A stretch of 64,000 nucleotides of DNA from Candidimonas nitroreducens (lineage in GTDB: Bacteria; Pseudomonadota; Gammaproteobacteria; Burkholderiales; Burkholderiaceae_B): NCBI RefSeq assembly GCF_002209565.1, contig NZ_NJIH01000004.1, positions 124,001 to 188,000 on the forward strand. The letters run 5' to 3'. The notes under the pieces are model-generated. The model did no database searches and was not told the DNA's origin. It saw only the letters and a list, made by a program, of their open reading frames with translations. Below are positions 55,540 to 64,000 of the stretch, piece after piece (the first letter of the stretch is position 1; each line of letters starts with the position of its first letter). The position numbers and the translations under genes were made by a program.

Positions 55540-56559
55540 TCACTCGAACGCCGCGGCGGCCCGGCCGATACGGTCGTTGACCGCGCGCCAGGCCGGCAGG
55601 GACGGCGGGCGCTCGAGCACGATGCAATCGTAGCCGCCTTCATCGAGGCGGCGCAGCAGCGCGTACAGATCCCGGGCGTAAGCGGCGGGATCCTGGGAGG
55701 CGCCGTGCCAGTCGACTTGCGGGCGCGCGGCATGCGCCGCGGCATCGAATACCACCGCCGCGACCTTGGTGCCGCCATCGGCACAGACTTGCAGGCAGCG
55801 ATCCAGGTCGGCCGTGGCCACCAGCCGCAGCGGCGTACGCGGCGCATAGTGCGCCTTCAGCGACCCCGACACGCGCGGCGCCGCGGCATCGGGGCTGCCG
55901 ATGGGTTCTCCCAGCACTTCGGCCATTTGCGCCGCGGATATATGGCCCGGGCGCAACAGCACCGGCCCGACTCCCTGCGCCAGGCGCGACAGATCGACGA
56001 TGGTGGATTCGATGCCGACTTCCGCAGGGCCGCCTTCCAGCACCAGCAGGCGATCGGGGCCCAGTTCTGCGAATTCCGCCCGCACGTGCTCGGCGCGCGT
56101 GGGCGAGACCTGGCCGAACTTGTTGGCCGACGGGCCGGCCACCCCACCCTGGCCGCCCGGCTTGAGCGCGGCGAAACGGCGCAGCAGCGCCTGGGCCACG
56201 GGATGCGAAGGACAGCGCAGGCCGACGCTGTCCTGGCCGCCGCTGACGGCGGCCGGCACGTGCGCGGCGCGCGGCAGGATCAGGGTCAGCGGGCCGGGCC
56301 AGAATGCCTGTATCAGGGCGCGCGCCTGCGCCGGAATTTCGCGGGCCCAATACGACAAGTCGGCCTCGGGCGCCACGTGCACGATCACGGGATGGCTGGA
56401 CGGCCGGCCCTTGGCGGCGTAGATGCGCGCGATGGCCTCGGGGTTCTCGGCGTCGCCCCCCAGCCCATACACGGTCTCGGTGGGGAAGGCCACCAGGCCG
56501 CCCTCGGCCAGCCGCCGCGCGGCGGCGTCCAGGGCATGGCTCATGTCGGTATCGCTCAT
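55540..56559 (-). CDS. tsaC: L-threonylcarbamoyladenylate synthase (Sua5/YrdC)
   Basis: A 339-residue enzyme that makes threonylcarbamoyl-AMP from threonine, bicarbonate and ATP for the t6A37 tRNA modification. The YrdC domain covers about residues 10-200 (AFPTETVYGLGGDA, KGRPSSHPVIVHV, WPGPLTLIL, PSHPVAQALL), and the Sua5-specific C-terminal domain is present (GSLKAHYAPRTPLRLV). The start at 56559 is 13 bp beyond the purK stop; the next ATG is 56544. A tcdA gene, which acts on the same base, is elsewhere in the window. Confidence 0.94.
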   Translation of the reverse strand: MSDTDMSHALDAAARRLAEGGLVAFPTETVYGLGGDAENPEAIARIYAAKGRPSSHPVIVHVAPEADLSYWAREIPAQARALIQAFWPGPLTLILPRAAHVPAAVSGGQDSVGLRCPSHPVAQALLRRFAALKPGGQGGVAGPSANKFGQVSPTRAEHVRAEFAELGPDRLLVLEGGPAEVGIESTIVDLSRLAQGVGPVLLRPGHISAAQMAEVLGEPIGSPDAAAPRVSGSLKAHYAPRTPLRLVATADLDRCLQVCADGGTKVAAVVFDAAAHAARPQVDWHGASQDPAAYARDLYALLRRLDEGGYDCIVLERPPSLPAWRAVNDRIGRAAAAFE

Positions 56560-56572
56560 GCCGCGCCCGCTG

Positions 56573-57754
56573 CTACTCGGCACGATCAAAAGGAATGTTC
56601 AAGGCCGCGGCCACGTCGGCGGCCGCTTGGCGTACCGAGTCCAGCGTAGGCGCGACCACGTTGACGTGCCCCATCTTGCGGCCGCGCCGCGCCTCGGCCT
56701 TGCCGTACAGGTGCAGCGAGGCGCCGGGCACGGCCAGCACCGCCGCCCAGTCGGGCTCGCGGCGCGCGCCGCCGGCCGGGTCGAACCAGACGTCGCCCAG
56801 GATGTTCAGCATGATGGCCGGGCAAAGACTGTCGGTGCTGCCCAGGGGCAGGCCGGCCATGACGCGGGCCTGCTGCTCGAACTGGCTGGTGACGCAGGCA
56901 TTCATGGTGTAGTGGCCGCTGTTGTGGGGACGCGGCGCGATCTCGTTGGCCAGCAGCCGGCCGTCCTGCAGCACGAAGAATTCCACGCACAGCACGCCGT
57001 GGTAGTCGAGCCCCTCGGCGATGACCTGCGCGGCCTGCGCGGCATTGCGCTGCAGCTCGGCCTGCTGCGCGTCGAGCTGCGTGGGCACGGTGGACACCGC
57101 CAATATGCCCTCGCGGTGTTCGTTCCAGGCCGAGGGATACACCGCGCAGCGGCCGTCGTAGCCGCGCGCCAGCACCACCGACAATTCGGCCCGCAGCGGC
57201 ATCAGGGCCTCGAGCACGCAGGCGACGCCGCCGAGATCGGCGTAGGCTTGCCGCGCCTCTTGCCTGCTGGCGACCCGCGCCTGGCCTTTGCCGTCGTAGC
57301 CCAGGCGGGCCGCCTTGAGAATGCCGGGGAACAGCTCGGGGGCGGCCGCATCGATATCCGCGGCGCCATGGATCTCGGCATACGGCGCCAAGGGCACGCC
57401 GGCGCCGGCTATGAAGGCCTTCTCGCGGATCCGATCCTGCACGATGGCCACGGCCGACCCGGCCGGGGCGACGCGCGCATCGCGCGCCAAGGCATCGAGG
57501 CTTTGCGCCGGAACATTTTCGAATTCGGTGGACACTGCCTGGCAGCGTGCACCCAGCTGCGCCAGCCCGGCCGGATCGTCGTAGGCCGCACGGATGTGCA
57601 GGTCGGCCACGACCCCGGCAGGACTGCCCTCGGCCGGATCCAGCACCGCCACCTTGTAGCCCAGGCTTTGCGCGGCCTGGCAGAACATGCGTCCGAGCTG
57701 CCCGCCACCCACCATGCCCAGCCAGTTGCCGGGCGCAATCAAAGGATATGTCAT
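56573..57754 (-). CDS. purK: 5-(carboxyamino)imidazole ribonucleotide synthase
   Basis: A 393-residue ATP-grasp enzyme that carboxylates 5-aminoimidazole ribonucleotide with bicarbonate. [20 protein letters not shown] opens the N-terminal domain; the ATP-grasp part contains [16 protein letters not shown] and the C-terminal [15 protein letters not shown] is diagnostic for PurK. It overlaps purE by 4 bp (ATGA). Length equals that of the family. Confidence 0.97.
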   Translation of the reverse strand: MTYPLIAPGNWLGMVGGGQLGRMFCQAAQSLGYKVAVLDPAEGSPAGVVADLHIRAAYDDPAGLAQLGARCQAVSTEFENVPAQSLDALARDARVAPAGSAVAIVQDRIREKAFIAGAGVPLAPYAEIHGAADIDAAAPELFPGILKAARLGYDGKGQARVASRQEARQAYADLGGVACVLEALMPLRAELSVVLARGYDGRCAVYPSAWNEHREGILAVSTVPTQLDAQQAELQRNAAQAAQVIAEGLDYHGVLCVEFFVLQDGRLLANEIAPRPHNSGHYTMNACVTSQFEQQARVMAGLPLGSTDSLCPAIMLNILGDVWFDPAGGARREPDWAAVLAVPGASLHLYGKAEARRGRKMGHVNVVAPTLDSVRQAAADVAAALNIPFDRAE

Positions 57755-58287
57755 AGCGTCACGTGCGGAGGCACGGTCATGGCTTGCGCCGCCTGGGTCT
57801 GGCGCGCGCGGAATTCTTCCAGCTTGCGGCGCAGCCCGGCATCGGTAGTGGCCAGGCAGGCCACCACGTGCAGCGCGGCGTTGGCGGCGCCGGCCTCGCC
57901 GATGGCGAAGGTGGCCACCGGCACGCCCTTGGGCATCTGCACGATGGAATACAAAGAATCTTCGCCGCGCAGGTACTTGGAAGGCACCGGCACGCCGTAG
58001 ACGGGCACCGGCGTGAAGGCGGCCACCATGCCGGGCAGGTGCGCCGCACCGCCGGCGCCGGCGATGATGGCGCGCAGGCCGCGGCCGGCCGCGCCGGAGC
58101 CGTATTCGGCCATTTGCTGCGGCATGCGGTGGGCGGACACCACTCGCAATTCGTGCGGCACGCCGAACTCTTCCAGTATGGCCGCCGCGTGCTGCATGAC
58201 CTCCCAGTCGCTGGACGAGCCCATGATCACGCCCACCAGCGGACTGGCGGAAACGGCAGTGGGAGTATCGATAGTGAATTCAGCCAT
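57751..58287 (-). CDS. purE: N5-carboxyaminoimidazole ribonucleotide mutase
   Basis: A 178-residue enzyme that moves the carboxyl group made by PurK to C4. [28 protein letters not shown] and [15 protein letters not shown] are the signature motifs, and the catalytic histidine is in SAHRMP. It ends 4 bp into purK (ATGA) and lies 12 bp after purC, so purC-purE-purK-tsaC are one leftward operon. Confidence 0.98.
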   Translation of the reverse strand: MAEFTIDTPTAVSASPLVGVIMGSSSDWEVMQHAAAILEEFGVPHELRVVSAHRMPQQMAEYGSGAAGRGLRAIIAGAGGAAHLPGMVAAFTPVPVYGVPVPSKYLRGEDSLYSIVQMPKGVPVATFAIGEAGAANAALHVVACLATTDAGLRRKLEEFRARQTQAAQAMTVPPHVTL

Positions 58288-58299
58288 GCGTGCCTCCGG

Positions 58300-59184
58300 T
58301 CATGCGCCGATCAGGCGCGTCATCGCCTCGCGGTACTTGGCGGCGGTCTTTTCCAGTACGTCGGCCGGCAGGCGCGGCGCCGGCGGCGTCTTGTCCCAGG
58401 TCTGTGTCTCGAGCCAGTCGCGCACGAACTGCTTGTCGAACGACGGCGGGCTGATGCCTTCGGCATATTGGTCGGCCGGCCAGAAGCGCGAGGAGTCGGG
58501 CGTCAGCACTTCGTCCATCAGGTACAGGCCGCCCTGCTCGTCCAGGCCGAACTCGAACTTGGTGTCGGCGATGATGATGCCCTTGCCGCGGGCGTATTCG
58601 GCGGCTTCGCCGTACAACGCCAGCGTGATGTCGCGGATGCGGCCGGCCAGTTCGGCGCCGACTTCGCGTACCACGTGGTCGAAGTCGACGTTCTCGTCAT
58701 GGGTGCCGAATTCCGCCTTGGCGGCGGGGGTGAAGATGGGTTCGGGCAGCCGTGCGGCCTGGCGCAGGCCCGCCGGCAGCGCGACGCCGCAGATGGCGCC
58801 GCTGGCCTGATAGTCTTTCCAGCCGGAACCTATCAGGTAGCCGCGCGCCACGGCCTCGACCAGTATCGGCTTGAGCCGCTTGACCACCATGGCGCGGCCG
58901 CGCACCTGGTCGCGCTCGCCCGGGGCGACGACGTCTTCGGGCGCGATGCCGGTGGAATGGTTGGGCAGCACGTGGCCCAGCCGGCCCAGCCAGAACTCGG
59001 TCAGCGCGGTCAGCACCTGCCCCTTGCCGGGGATGGGGTCGTCGAGTATGACGTCGAAGGCCGAGATGCGGTCGGAGGCCACGATGAGCAGCTTGTCGTC
59101 GCCCACCGCGTACATGTCGCGCACCTTGCCGCGGCCCAGCAAAGGTAGGGATTCGATCGTCGATTGATGGAGAGCCTGCACCAC
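58300..59184 (-). CDS. purC: Phosphoribosylaminoimidazole-succinocarboxamide synthase
   Basis: A 294-residue SAICAR synthase that couples CAIR with aspartate using ATP. The P-loop-like [21 protein letters not shown], the substrate-binding [19 protein letters not shown] and DTKFEFGLD are present. The start is GTG at 59184, supported by AAGGA six bases upstream; the next codon is also GTG. It is the first gene of the pur operon, 118 bp after fba. Confidence 0.97.
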   Translation of the reverse strand: MVQALHQSTIESLPLLGRGKVRDMYAVGDDKLLIVASDRISAFDVILDDPIPGKGQVLTALTEFWLGRLGHVLPNHSTGIAPEDVVAPGERDQVRGRAMVVKRLKPILVEAVARGYLIGSGWKDYQASGAICGVALPAGLRQAARLPEPIFTPAAKAEFGTHDENVDFDHVVREVGAELAGRIRDITLALYGEAAEYARGKGIIIADTKFEFGLDEQGGLYLMDEVLTPDSSRFWPADQYAEGISPPSFDKQFVRDWLETQTWDKTPPAPRLPADVLEKTAAKYREAMTRLIGA

Positions 59185-59302
59185 GATATGTCCTTGGAAT
59201 GAAAGCGCCGCGCCCGACCTGCGTCGGGCGCTGAAAATATTGGACTCGCCAGGCCCGGCACAGCCCGCGGGGCCGCGCCGATCCCGACGGGGCGGCTTTT
59301 GC

Positions 59303-60367
59303 TTACTGCACCACCTGGGCCAGCTTGCCCGAGGCGTAGCGCTGCGCCATGTCGGACAGCGGCACGGGTTGGATCTTGCTGGCGTTGCCGGCGGTGCCGA
59401 ACTGCTCGTAGCGCTGCTTGCAGACCAGCTTGGCAGCCTGGCGCGCCGGCTTGAGGTATTCGCGCGGGTCGAACTTGGCGGGGCTTTCGGCCATGAAGCG
59501 GCGGATCGCGCCCGTCATCGCCAGGCGGATGTCGGTGTCGATGTTGACCTTGCGCACGCCGAACTTGATGGCTTCCTGAATTTCCTCGACGGGCACGCCG
59601 TAGGTTTCCTTCATGTCGCCGCCGAATTCGCGGATCTCGGCCAGCAAATCTTGAGGCACGCTGGAGCTGCCGTGCATCACCAGGTGCGTATTGGGCAGGC
59701 GCCGGTGGATTTCCTTGATGCGCGAGATCGACAGGATGTCGCCGGTGGGCTTGCGCGTGAACTTGTAGGCGCCGTGGCTGGTGCCGATGGCGATGGCCAG
59801 CGCGTCGAGCTGGGTATGGCGCACGAAATCGGCGGCCTGCTCGGGGTCGGTCAACAGCTGTTCGCGGGTCATGGTGCCCTCGGCGCCGTGGCCGTCTTCC
59901 TTGTCGCCCTTCATGGTTTCGAGCGAGCCCAGGCAGCCCAGCTCGCCCTCGACCGTGACGCCCAGCTTGTGGGCCATGTCCACCACCTTGCCGGTGACGC
60001 CGAGGTTGTATTCATAGTCGGCGATGGTCTTGCCGTCTTCCTTGAGCGAGCCGTCCATCATCACACTGGAGAAGCCCAGCTCGATGGCGCCCTTGCACAC
60101 GACCGGGGACTGGCCGTGGTCTTGGTGCATGACCACCGGGATGTGCGGGTAGGATTCCACCGCCGCCTGGATCAGGTACTTCAAGAAGCCTTCGCCGGCG
60201 TACTTGCGGGCGCCTGCCGAGGCCTGCATGATGACCGGGCTGTTGGTTTCATCGGCCGCTTCCATGATAGCCTGAACCTGCTCGAGGTTATTGACGTTGA
60301 ACGCGGGAATACCATAGCCGTGCTCCGCCGCATGATCGAGCAGCTGACGCATGGATACCAGGGCCAT
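59303..60367 (-). CDS. fba: Fructose-bisphosphate aldolase, class II
   Basis: A 354-residue zinc-dependent aldolase that splits fructose 1,6-bisphosphate. Metal-binding histidines are in [10 protein letters not shown] and in [12 protein letters not shown]; the loop [16 protein letters not shown] and [16 protein letters not shown] are conserved. The ATG at 60367 has AGGAGG eight bases upstream. Position next to the pur genes matches the arrangement in Bordetella. Confidence 0.97.
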   Translation of the reverse strand: MALVSMRQLLDHAAEHGYGIPAFNVNNLEQVQAIMEAADETNSPVIMQASAGARKYAGEGFLKYLIQAAVESYPHIPVVMHQDHGQSPVVCKGAIELGFSSVMMDGSLKEDGKTIADYEYNLGVTGKVVDMAHKLGVTVEGELGCLGSLETMKGDKEDGHGAEGTMTREQLLTDPEQAADFVRHTQLDALAIAIGTSHGAYKFTRKPTGDILSISRIKEIHRRLPNTHLVMHGSSSVPQDLLAEIREFGGDMKETYGVPVEEIQEAIKFGVRKVNIDTDIRLAMTGAIRRFMAESPAKFDPREYLKPARQAAKLVCKQRYEQFGTAGNASKIQPVPLSDMAQRYASGKLAQVVQ

Positions 60368-60592
60368 GACGGCACCTCCTGAATACTGATTGAACGGGAA
60401 TAGCCGCCATTTTACGGGGGAACGGGATTCGCTGCTCGGCGCCGGGCCCTTGGGTTACGACTGGATACCAGGCCGGAGTCCGCGCCCCGCTGCCGGGCGC
60501 TGTGGCGTTGTATACCCGCCGCCCGATTCAATAAGGCTCAAGCCAAGGCTTACGCCAGGCGCACAGGGCGTCGCCAGCTACGCCGTGCCGGC

Positions 60593-61228
60593 CTAGCGCC
60601 GCGCCGACTTGGGCCGGAAGGCCTTGAGCACTTCCGGACGCGTCTCGATATACGGGCCGCCGATCAGGTCTATGCAGTACGGCACCGCCGCGAATATACC
60701 CGGCACCAAAGGCTTGCCGGCCTCGTCCTTGAGGCCTTCCAGGGTCTCCCGGACGGCCTTGGGCTGGCCCGGCAGGTTGATGATCAGCGCCGCGTGGCTG
60801 CCGGTGTCGCGGATCACCGCCACCTGGCGCGAGAGGATGGCGGTGGGCACGAAACGCAGGCTGATCTGGCGCATCTGCTCGCCAAAGCCCGGCATTTCGC
60901 GGGTGGCCACGTCCAGCGTGGCCTCGGGGGTCACGTCGCGCCGCGCCGGGCCGGTGCCGCCGGTGGTCAAGACCAGGTCGCAGCCGACGCTGTCGACCAG
61001 TTCGACCAGCGTGGCGGCGATCAGCGGCCGCTCGTCCGGAATCAGGCGCGTGGCGCACTGGCAGGATCCCACCAGCGCCGACTCGAGCCAGCCCTGCAAG
61101 GCCGGCAGGCCCTCGTCCTGGTAGACGCCGCTGGATGCGCGGTCGGACACCGACACCAGCCCGACCAGCAATTCGTCGGGATGGCGGCGCACCAGCGGCG
61201 CCGCGGCTGAACCTAGAACAGCAGGCAT
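60593..61228 (-). CDS. mog: Molybdopterin adenylyltransferase
   Basis: A 211-residue MoaB/Mog family enzyme that adenylylates molybdopterin before metal insertion. The motif LTTGGTGPARRDVTPEAT is the molybdopterin-binding site, followed by PGFGEQMRQISLRFVPTA and LPGQPKAVRE. AAGGGAAAATC precedes the ATG at 61228. The N-terminal 20 residues are a basic extension not needed for the fold. It is monocistronic, 225 bp from fba. Confidence 0.95.
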   Translation of the reverse strand: MPAVLGSAAAPLVRRHPDELLVGLVSVSDRASSGVYQDEGLPALQGWLESALVGSCQCATRLIPDERPLIAATLVELVDSVGCDLVLTTGGTGPARRDVTPEATLDVATREMPGFGEQMRQISLRFVPTAILSRQVAVIRDTGSHAALIINLPGQPKAVRETLEGLKDEAGKPLVPGIFAAVPYCIDLIGGPYIETRPEVLKAFRPKSARR

Positions 61229-61455
61229 GATTTTCCCTTCAGATCTTTAGCTTGTACACACCGGCGGAAGCGTTGAGCACGCCCCGCCATCCCATAAACG
61301 CCGCCAGACAGTTGCCATCACACCGTCGCCGCTACGCAGTCGCCGCAGCACAGTTACCACCATGCAGGTGCCACCACACAGTCCCGCAACGCCGCCACAT
61401 GCGTTTATCGCAACATCGCCGCAGCAATGCGCCTGCCGCCACTGCGGCAAATCCT
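61229..61455. other. Low-complexity spacer between mog and the SDR
   Basis: This 227-bp interval contains overlapping short words such as CGCCGCAGCA, CACAGT and GCCGCCAC, without a fixed period. No gene or recognisable site is seen. Confidence 0.4.
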
Positions 61456-62214
61456 TTACACGCAGCGGCCGCCGTCGACCTCCAGGCAGGCGCCTGTGAC
61501 GAAAGAGGCTTCGTCCGACGCGAAGTACAGCGCCGCGTTGGCGATGTCCTGCGGGGTGGAAAAGCGGCCCAGGGGGATGCCGGCCAGGAAGCGCTCGCGG
61601 TTGGCGGGCGTGTCGGGCATGCCCATGAAATCTTCCACCAGGCCGGTGGCGCCGATGACCGGGTTGACGCAATTGACGCGGATATTGTCCTTGCCGAGCT
61701 CGGCGGCCATGGCCTTGCTGGCGGTGACCACGGCGCCTTTGGTGCTGTTGTACCAGACCAGGCCGGGCCGCGGGCGGACGGCCGCCGTCGAAGCAATGTT
61801 GACGAAGCAGCCGCCGCCCTGCTGGCGGAAATAGGGAACCATGTGCCGGGCCGTCCAGTAGATGCTCTTGACGTTGACGCTGAACACCTTGTCGAATTCC
61901 TGCTCGGTGATTTCCAGCAGCGGCTTGTTGCGGTGCGTGGTGCCGGCATTGTTGACCACGCAATGCAGCTCGCCGTAGGCGTCCAGCGTGGCCCGCAGCA
62001 TGGCTTCGACGCTGGCGCCGTCAGCCACGTTGGCCGCAACGAAATGCGCCTGGCCGCCGGCCGCGCGGATCTGCTCGGTAACGGCCCGGCCGTGTTCTTC
62101 GTGAATATCGGCCACCATCACGCGTGCGCCTTCGCGCGCAAAGGTCTGGGCAATGCCTGCGCCGAACCCCGAGCCCGCGCCTGTGACGATGGCGACTTTA
62201 CCTGCAAGACGCAT
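61456..62214 (-). CDS. Short-chain dehydrogenase/reductase
   Basis: A 252-residue classical SDR. The cofactor motif is VTGAGSGFGAGIA, NNAG is at about residue 88, and the catalytic Ser/Tyr/Lys are in IASTAAVRPRPGLVWYNSTKG. Beta strand 2 ends in VADIHEEH, with the Asp expected for NAD. The C-terminal EVDGGRCV fits the family. AGGAGAACAGAAC before ATG 62214. It ends the two-gene operon with the aldehyde dehydrogenase at 62241, 26 bp upstream, and could oxidise the alcohol before the aldehyde step. Confidence 0.93.
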   Translation of the reverse strand: MRLAGKVAIVTGAGSGFGAGIAQTFAREGARVMVADIHEEHGRAVTEQIRAAGGQAHFVAANVADGASVEAMLRATLDAYGELHCVVNNAGTTHRNKPLLEITEQEFDKVFSVNVKSIYWTARHMVPYFRQQGGGCFVNIASTAAVRPRPGLVWYNSTKGAVVTASKAMAAELGKDNIRVNCVNPVIGATGLVEDFMGMPDTPANRERFLAGIPLGRFSTPQDIANAALYFASDEASFVTGACLEVDGGRCV

Positions 62215-62240
62215 GTTCTGTTCTCCTGCCGTTATTCCAT

Positions 62241-63674
62241 TCAATGCTTGATGGCAATGGTCTTGAGCGTGGTGAAGCCGTACAGGGCCTCGAAACCCTT
62301 CTCGCGCCCGTAGCCCGACTGGCCGGTGCCGCCGAAGGGCAGCTCGACGCCGCCGCCGGCGCCGTAGTTATTGACGAACACCTGGCCCGAACGCAGCTTG
62401 TGCGCCAGGCGCAGCTGGCGCGCGCCGTCCTGCGTCCAGACGCCGGCCACCAGGCCGTAGCGCGTGCCATTGGCCAGGCGCACCGCGTCGGCCTCGTGCT
62501 CGAAGGGAATGGCGGCCAGCACCGGGCCGAAGATTTCTTCCTGCCCCAGCCGGTGCTCGGCGGGCACGTGCGTCAGCAGCACCGGCGGCTGGTAGAAGCC
62601 CGCGGCCGGCGCAGATTCCAGCAAGGTGCCGCGCGCCGCGACCTGGATGCCGTCGCGGTCGGCCAGTTCCAGATAGCCGCGCACGCGCTCGAGCTGGCGG
62701 GCGCTGATCAGCGGCCCGCAGTCCAGGTTTTCCGAGGCCGGGCCGGTGCGAGTGCAGGCAAACAGCTCGGCCAGGCGATCCATCAGCGTGGAATACAGCG
62801 GACGCTGCACCAGCAGGCGGCTGCCGGCCGAGCAGGTCTGGCCGGCGTTCTGCACGATGGCACTGAGTAACACCGGCAGTGCGGCGTCGATGTCGGCGTC
62901 GGCGAACACGATTTGCGGCGACTTGCCGCCCAGTTCCAGCGTGACGGGCGCGAAATGCGCCGCGGCGGCCTGCGCCACCTGCATGCCCGTCTGCGGCGAA
63001 CCCGTGAACGAAATGTGGTCGATGCCGGGGTGCGCCGCCAGGGCCGCACCGGCTTCGGCACCCAGGCCGGTACATATGTTCAGCGCACCGTCGGGCAGCC
63101 CGACTTCCTGGGCGATGCGCGCCACTTCCAGCAGCGAGATGCAGGCGTCCTCGGCAGGCTTGACGACGCAGGCATTGCCCACCGCCAGCGCAGCGCCGAC
63201 ACTGCGGCCGAAGATCTGCAAGGGATAGTTCCACGGAATGATGTGGCCCGTGACGCCATGCGGCTCGCGCACGGTCAATACGGTGTAGTCCTGCGCGCTG
63301 GGCAAAGTGGCGCCGTGCAGCTTGTCGGCGGCGCCGCCGTAGAACTCGAAATAGCGGGCGACGGCCGCGGCGTCGGCGCGGCCCTGCTTGAGCGGCTTGC
63401 CGGTGTCGCGCGATTCGAGCTGCGCCAGGTGTTCCTGCTGGTCGAGCAGCGCGCTTGCCAGGCGCAGCAGCAGGCGGCTGCGCTGAGCCGGCGCCATGCG
63501 GCCCCAGGCACCTTCACGCGCGGCGCGGGCGGCGGCCACGGCGGCATCGATATCGGCCGCGCCGGAACGCGCCATGATGTCGAAGGGCTGCCCGTCGGAA
63601 GGATCGATCACCGGCAGGGTTTCGCCGCTGAGGGCTGACACCCAGCGGTTGGCAATGAAGTTCTGGTAGCTCAT
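62241..63674 (-). CDS. Aldehyde dehydrogenase
   Basis: A 477-residue NAD(P)-dependent aldehyde dehydrogenase. The proton-accepting Glu is in VTLELGGKSPQ and the nucleophilic Cys in NAGQTCSAGSRLLV; GHIIPWNYPLQIFGRS is the N-terminal cofactor strand. The family branch resembles betaine-aldehyde or gamma-aminobutyraldehyde dehydrogenases, but the substrate cannot be set. Start taken at ATG 63674; the reading frame stays open to 63968 through a 14-bp tandem array, so no longer protein is supported. It precedes the SDR by 26 bp. Confidence 0.92.
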   Translation of the reverse strand: MSYQNFIANRWVSALSGETLPVIDPSDGQPFDIMARSGAADIDAAVAAARAAREGAWGRMAPAQRSRLLLRLASALLDQQEHLAQLESRDTGKPLKQGRADAAAVARYFEFYGGAADKLHGATLPSAQDYTVLTVREPHGVTGHIIPWNYPLQIFGRSVGAALAVGNACVVKPAEDACISLLEVARIAQEVGLPDGALNICTGLGAEAGAALAAHPGIDHISFTGSPQTGMQVAQAAAAHFAPVTLELGGKSPQIVFADADIDAALPVLLSAIVQNAGQTCSAGSRLLVQRPLYSTLMDRLAELFACTRTGPASENLDCGPLISARQLERVRGYLELADRDGIQVAARGTLLESAPAAGFYQPPVLLTHVPAEHRLGQEEIFGPVLAAIPFEHEADAVRLANGTRYGLVAGVWTQDGARQLRLAHKLRSGQVFVNNYGAGGGVELPFGGTGQSGYGREKGFEALYGFTTLKTIAIKH

Positions 63675-64000
63675 TACGGATCTCTGGTTGGGCAGTTGGA
63701 CGCGGCCCACGCGGCGCGCCCGGAACAGCTCGAGCCGCGTAGGTCGAGCCGCGTAGCTCGGGCCGCGCGGGCCGGGCCGCATAGGTCGCACCACGTAAGC
63801 CGGGACGCGCAGGCCGGGCAGTGCAGGCGGCCGCCCGACCCGGCCTCGGGAGGAGCGGCCGCCATGCCCGCCGACAGGCCATCGGCCTACACCCAGGCCT
63901 GGCCGGCACGGCCACGAGCCGGGATATCGGGGCGGCTTAGAATGGAGTTTATCAGTATTGGAAACCACGATTCAGGCCTGCTTGCGGGCGAATCACAAGG
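63675..64000. other. 5' flank of the aldehyde dehydrogenase gene to the window edge
   Basis: These 326 bp contain the second 14-bp array (63731-63828), then GC-rich sequence and, near 63940-63975, an AT-richer part with GAGTTTATCAGTATTGG that could be a promoter. No gene is visible. Confidence 0.4.
63731..63828. repeat. 14-bp tandem array, 7 exact-length copies
   Basis: Seven head-to-tail 14-bp units start at 63731, 63745, 63759, 63773, 63787, 63801 and 63815. The consensus is CGGGCCGCGTAGGC, with the first two units CGAGCCGCGTAGGT/CT. Copies vary more than in the array at 7276-7401 but the period is constant. It lies 57 bp 5' of the aldehyde dehydrogenase start. Not frame-preserving. Confidence 0.88.

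Noticed and set aside
63675-63968. N-terminal extension of the second aldehyde dehydrogenase
   Set aside because: The extra frame is encoded by the 14-bp tandem array and has no family homology; ATG 63674 gives the normal length.

Overview
The window is high-GC, densely packed DNA that looks like the chromosome of a betaproteobacterium of the family Alcaligenaceae (Bordetella, Achromobacter, Pusillimonas type). The evidence is the gene content: two Bug-type tripartite-tricarboxylate solute receptors, a complete aerobic benzoyl-CoA (box) cluster, the fba-purC-purE-purK-tsaC order, a double-length UvrA, and many LysR/GntR-controlled catabolic operons. No rRNA, tRNA, CRISPR array or intact insertion sequence was seen. 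The assignment is inference from content, not from a marker gene.

Layout. (1) 49-8291, minus strand: a catabolic operon reading extradiol dioxygenase, semialdehyde dehydrogenase, branched-chain-type ABC importer (binding protein, two permeases, two ATPases), 3-hydroxyacyl-CoA dehydrogenase; a divergent GntR/FCD regulator follows at 8512. (2) 9416-13595: a LysR-controlled operon (Bug receptor, class II aldolase, amidohydrolase) in visibly lower-GC DNA, probably acquired. (3) 13609-15111: a GT2 glycosyltransferase and a 42-residue basic small protein with its own ribosome site and terminator. (4) 15343-21159: a 1938-residue tandem UvrA. (5) 21160-22182: about 1 kb without genes, filled by a 39/40-bp tandem array, a 218-bp imperfect palindrome and a 264-bp cloverleaf-like inverted-repeat element. 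(6) 22183-29935: housekeeping and redox genes (tcdA, ChaC-like, pdxH, flavin reductase, FAD oxidoreductase, purU, ggt). (7) 29984-34348: LysR, a TPP enzyme and glutaryl-CoA dehydrogenase. (8) 34525-40342: secreted hydrolase, tsdB-tsdA thiosulfate dehydrogenase pair, SDR, MFS exporter, MaoC hydratase. (9) 40591-41310: a MntA/HepT toxin-antitoxin pair. (10) 41317-50403: the box pathway, with boxCBA on the minus strand, boxR between, and DUF4863, benzoate-CoA ligase and an alpha/beta hydrolase on the plus strand. (11) 50535-55493: Bug receptor, aconitase and LysR. (12) 55540-61228: tsaC, purK, purE, purC, fba, mog. (13) 61456-63674: SDR and aldehyde dehydrogenase.

How the parts work together. 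The box cluster activates benzoate to benzoyl-CoA (ligase), epoxidises it (BoxA reductase plus BoxB di-iron oxygenase) and opens the ring (BoxC); BoxR probably senses benzoyl-CoA and binds TGCA-N6-TGC sites seen on both sides of it. Glutaryl-CoA dehydrogenase, the hydroxyacyl-CoA dehydrogenase, MaoC protein and SDRs are consistent with further acyl-CoA catabolism. The first operon has transport and ring-cleavage genes for an aromatic substrate that cannot be named from sequence.

The most unusual material is non-coding: a dispersed inverted-repeat family (21828-22091, 27927-27980 and three degenerate fragments), two exact 14-bp tandem arrays that each lie just 5' of an aldehyde dehydrogenase gene, a helical-turn (11-bp) array between boxC and boxR, and an aconitase reading frame with a good Shine-Dalgarno sequence but no ATG, GTG or TTG start.
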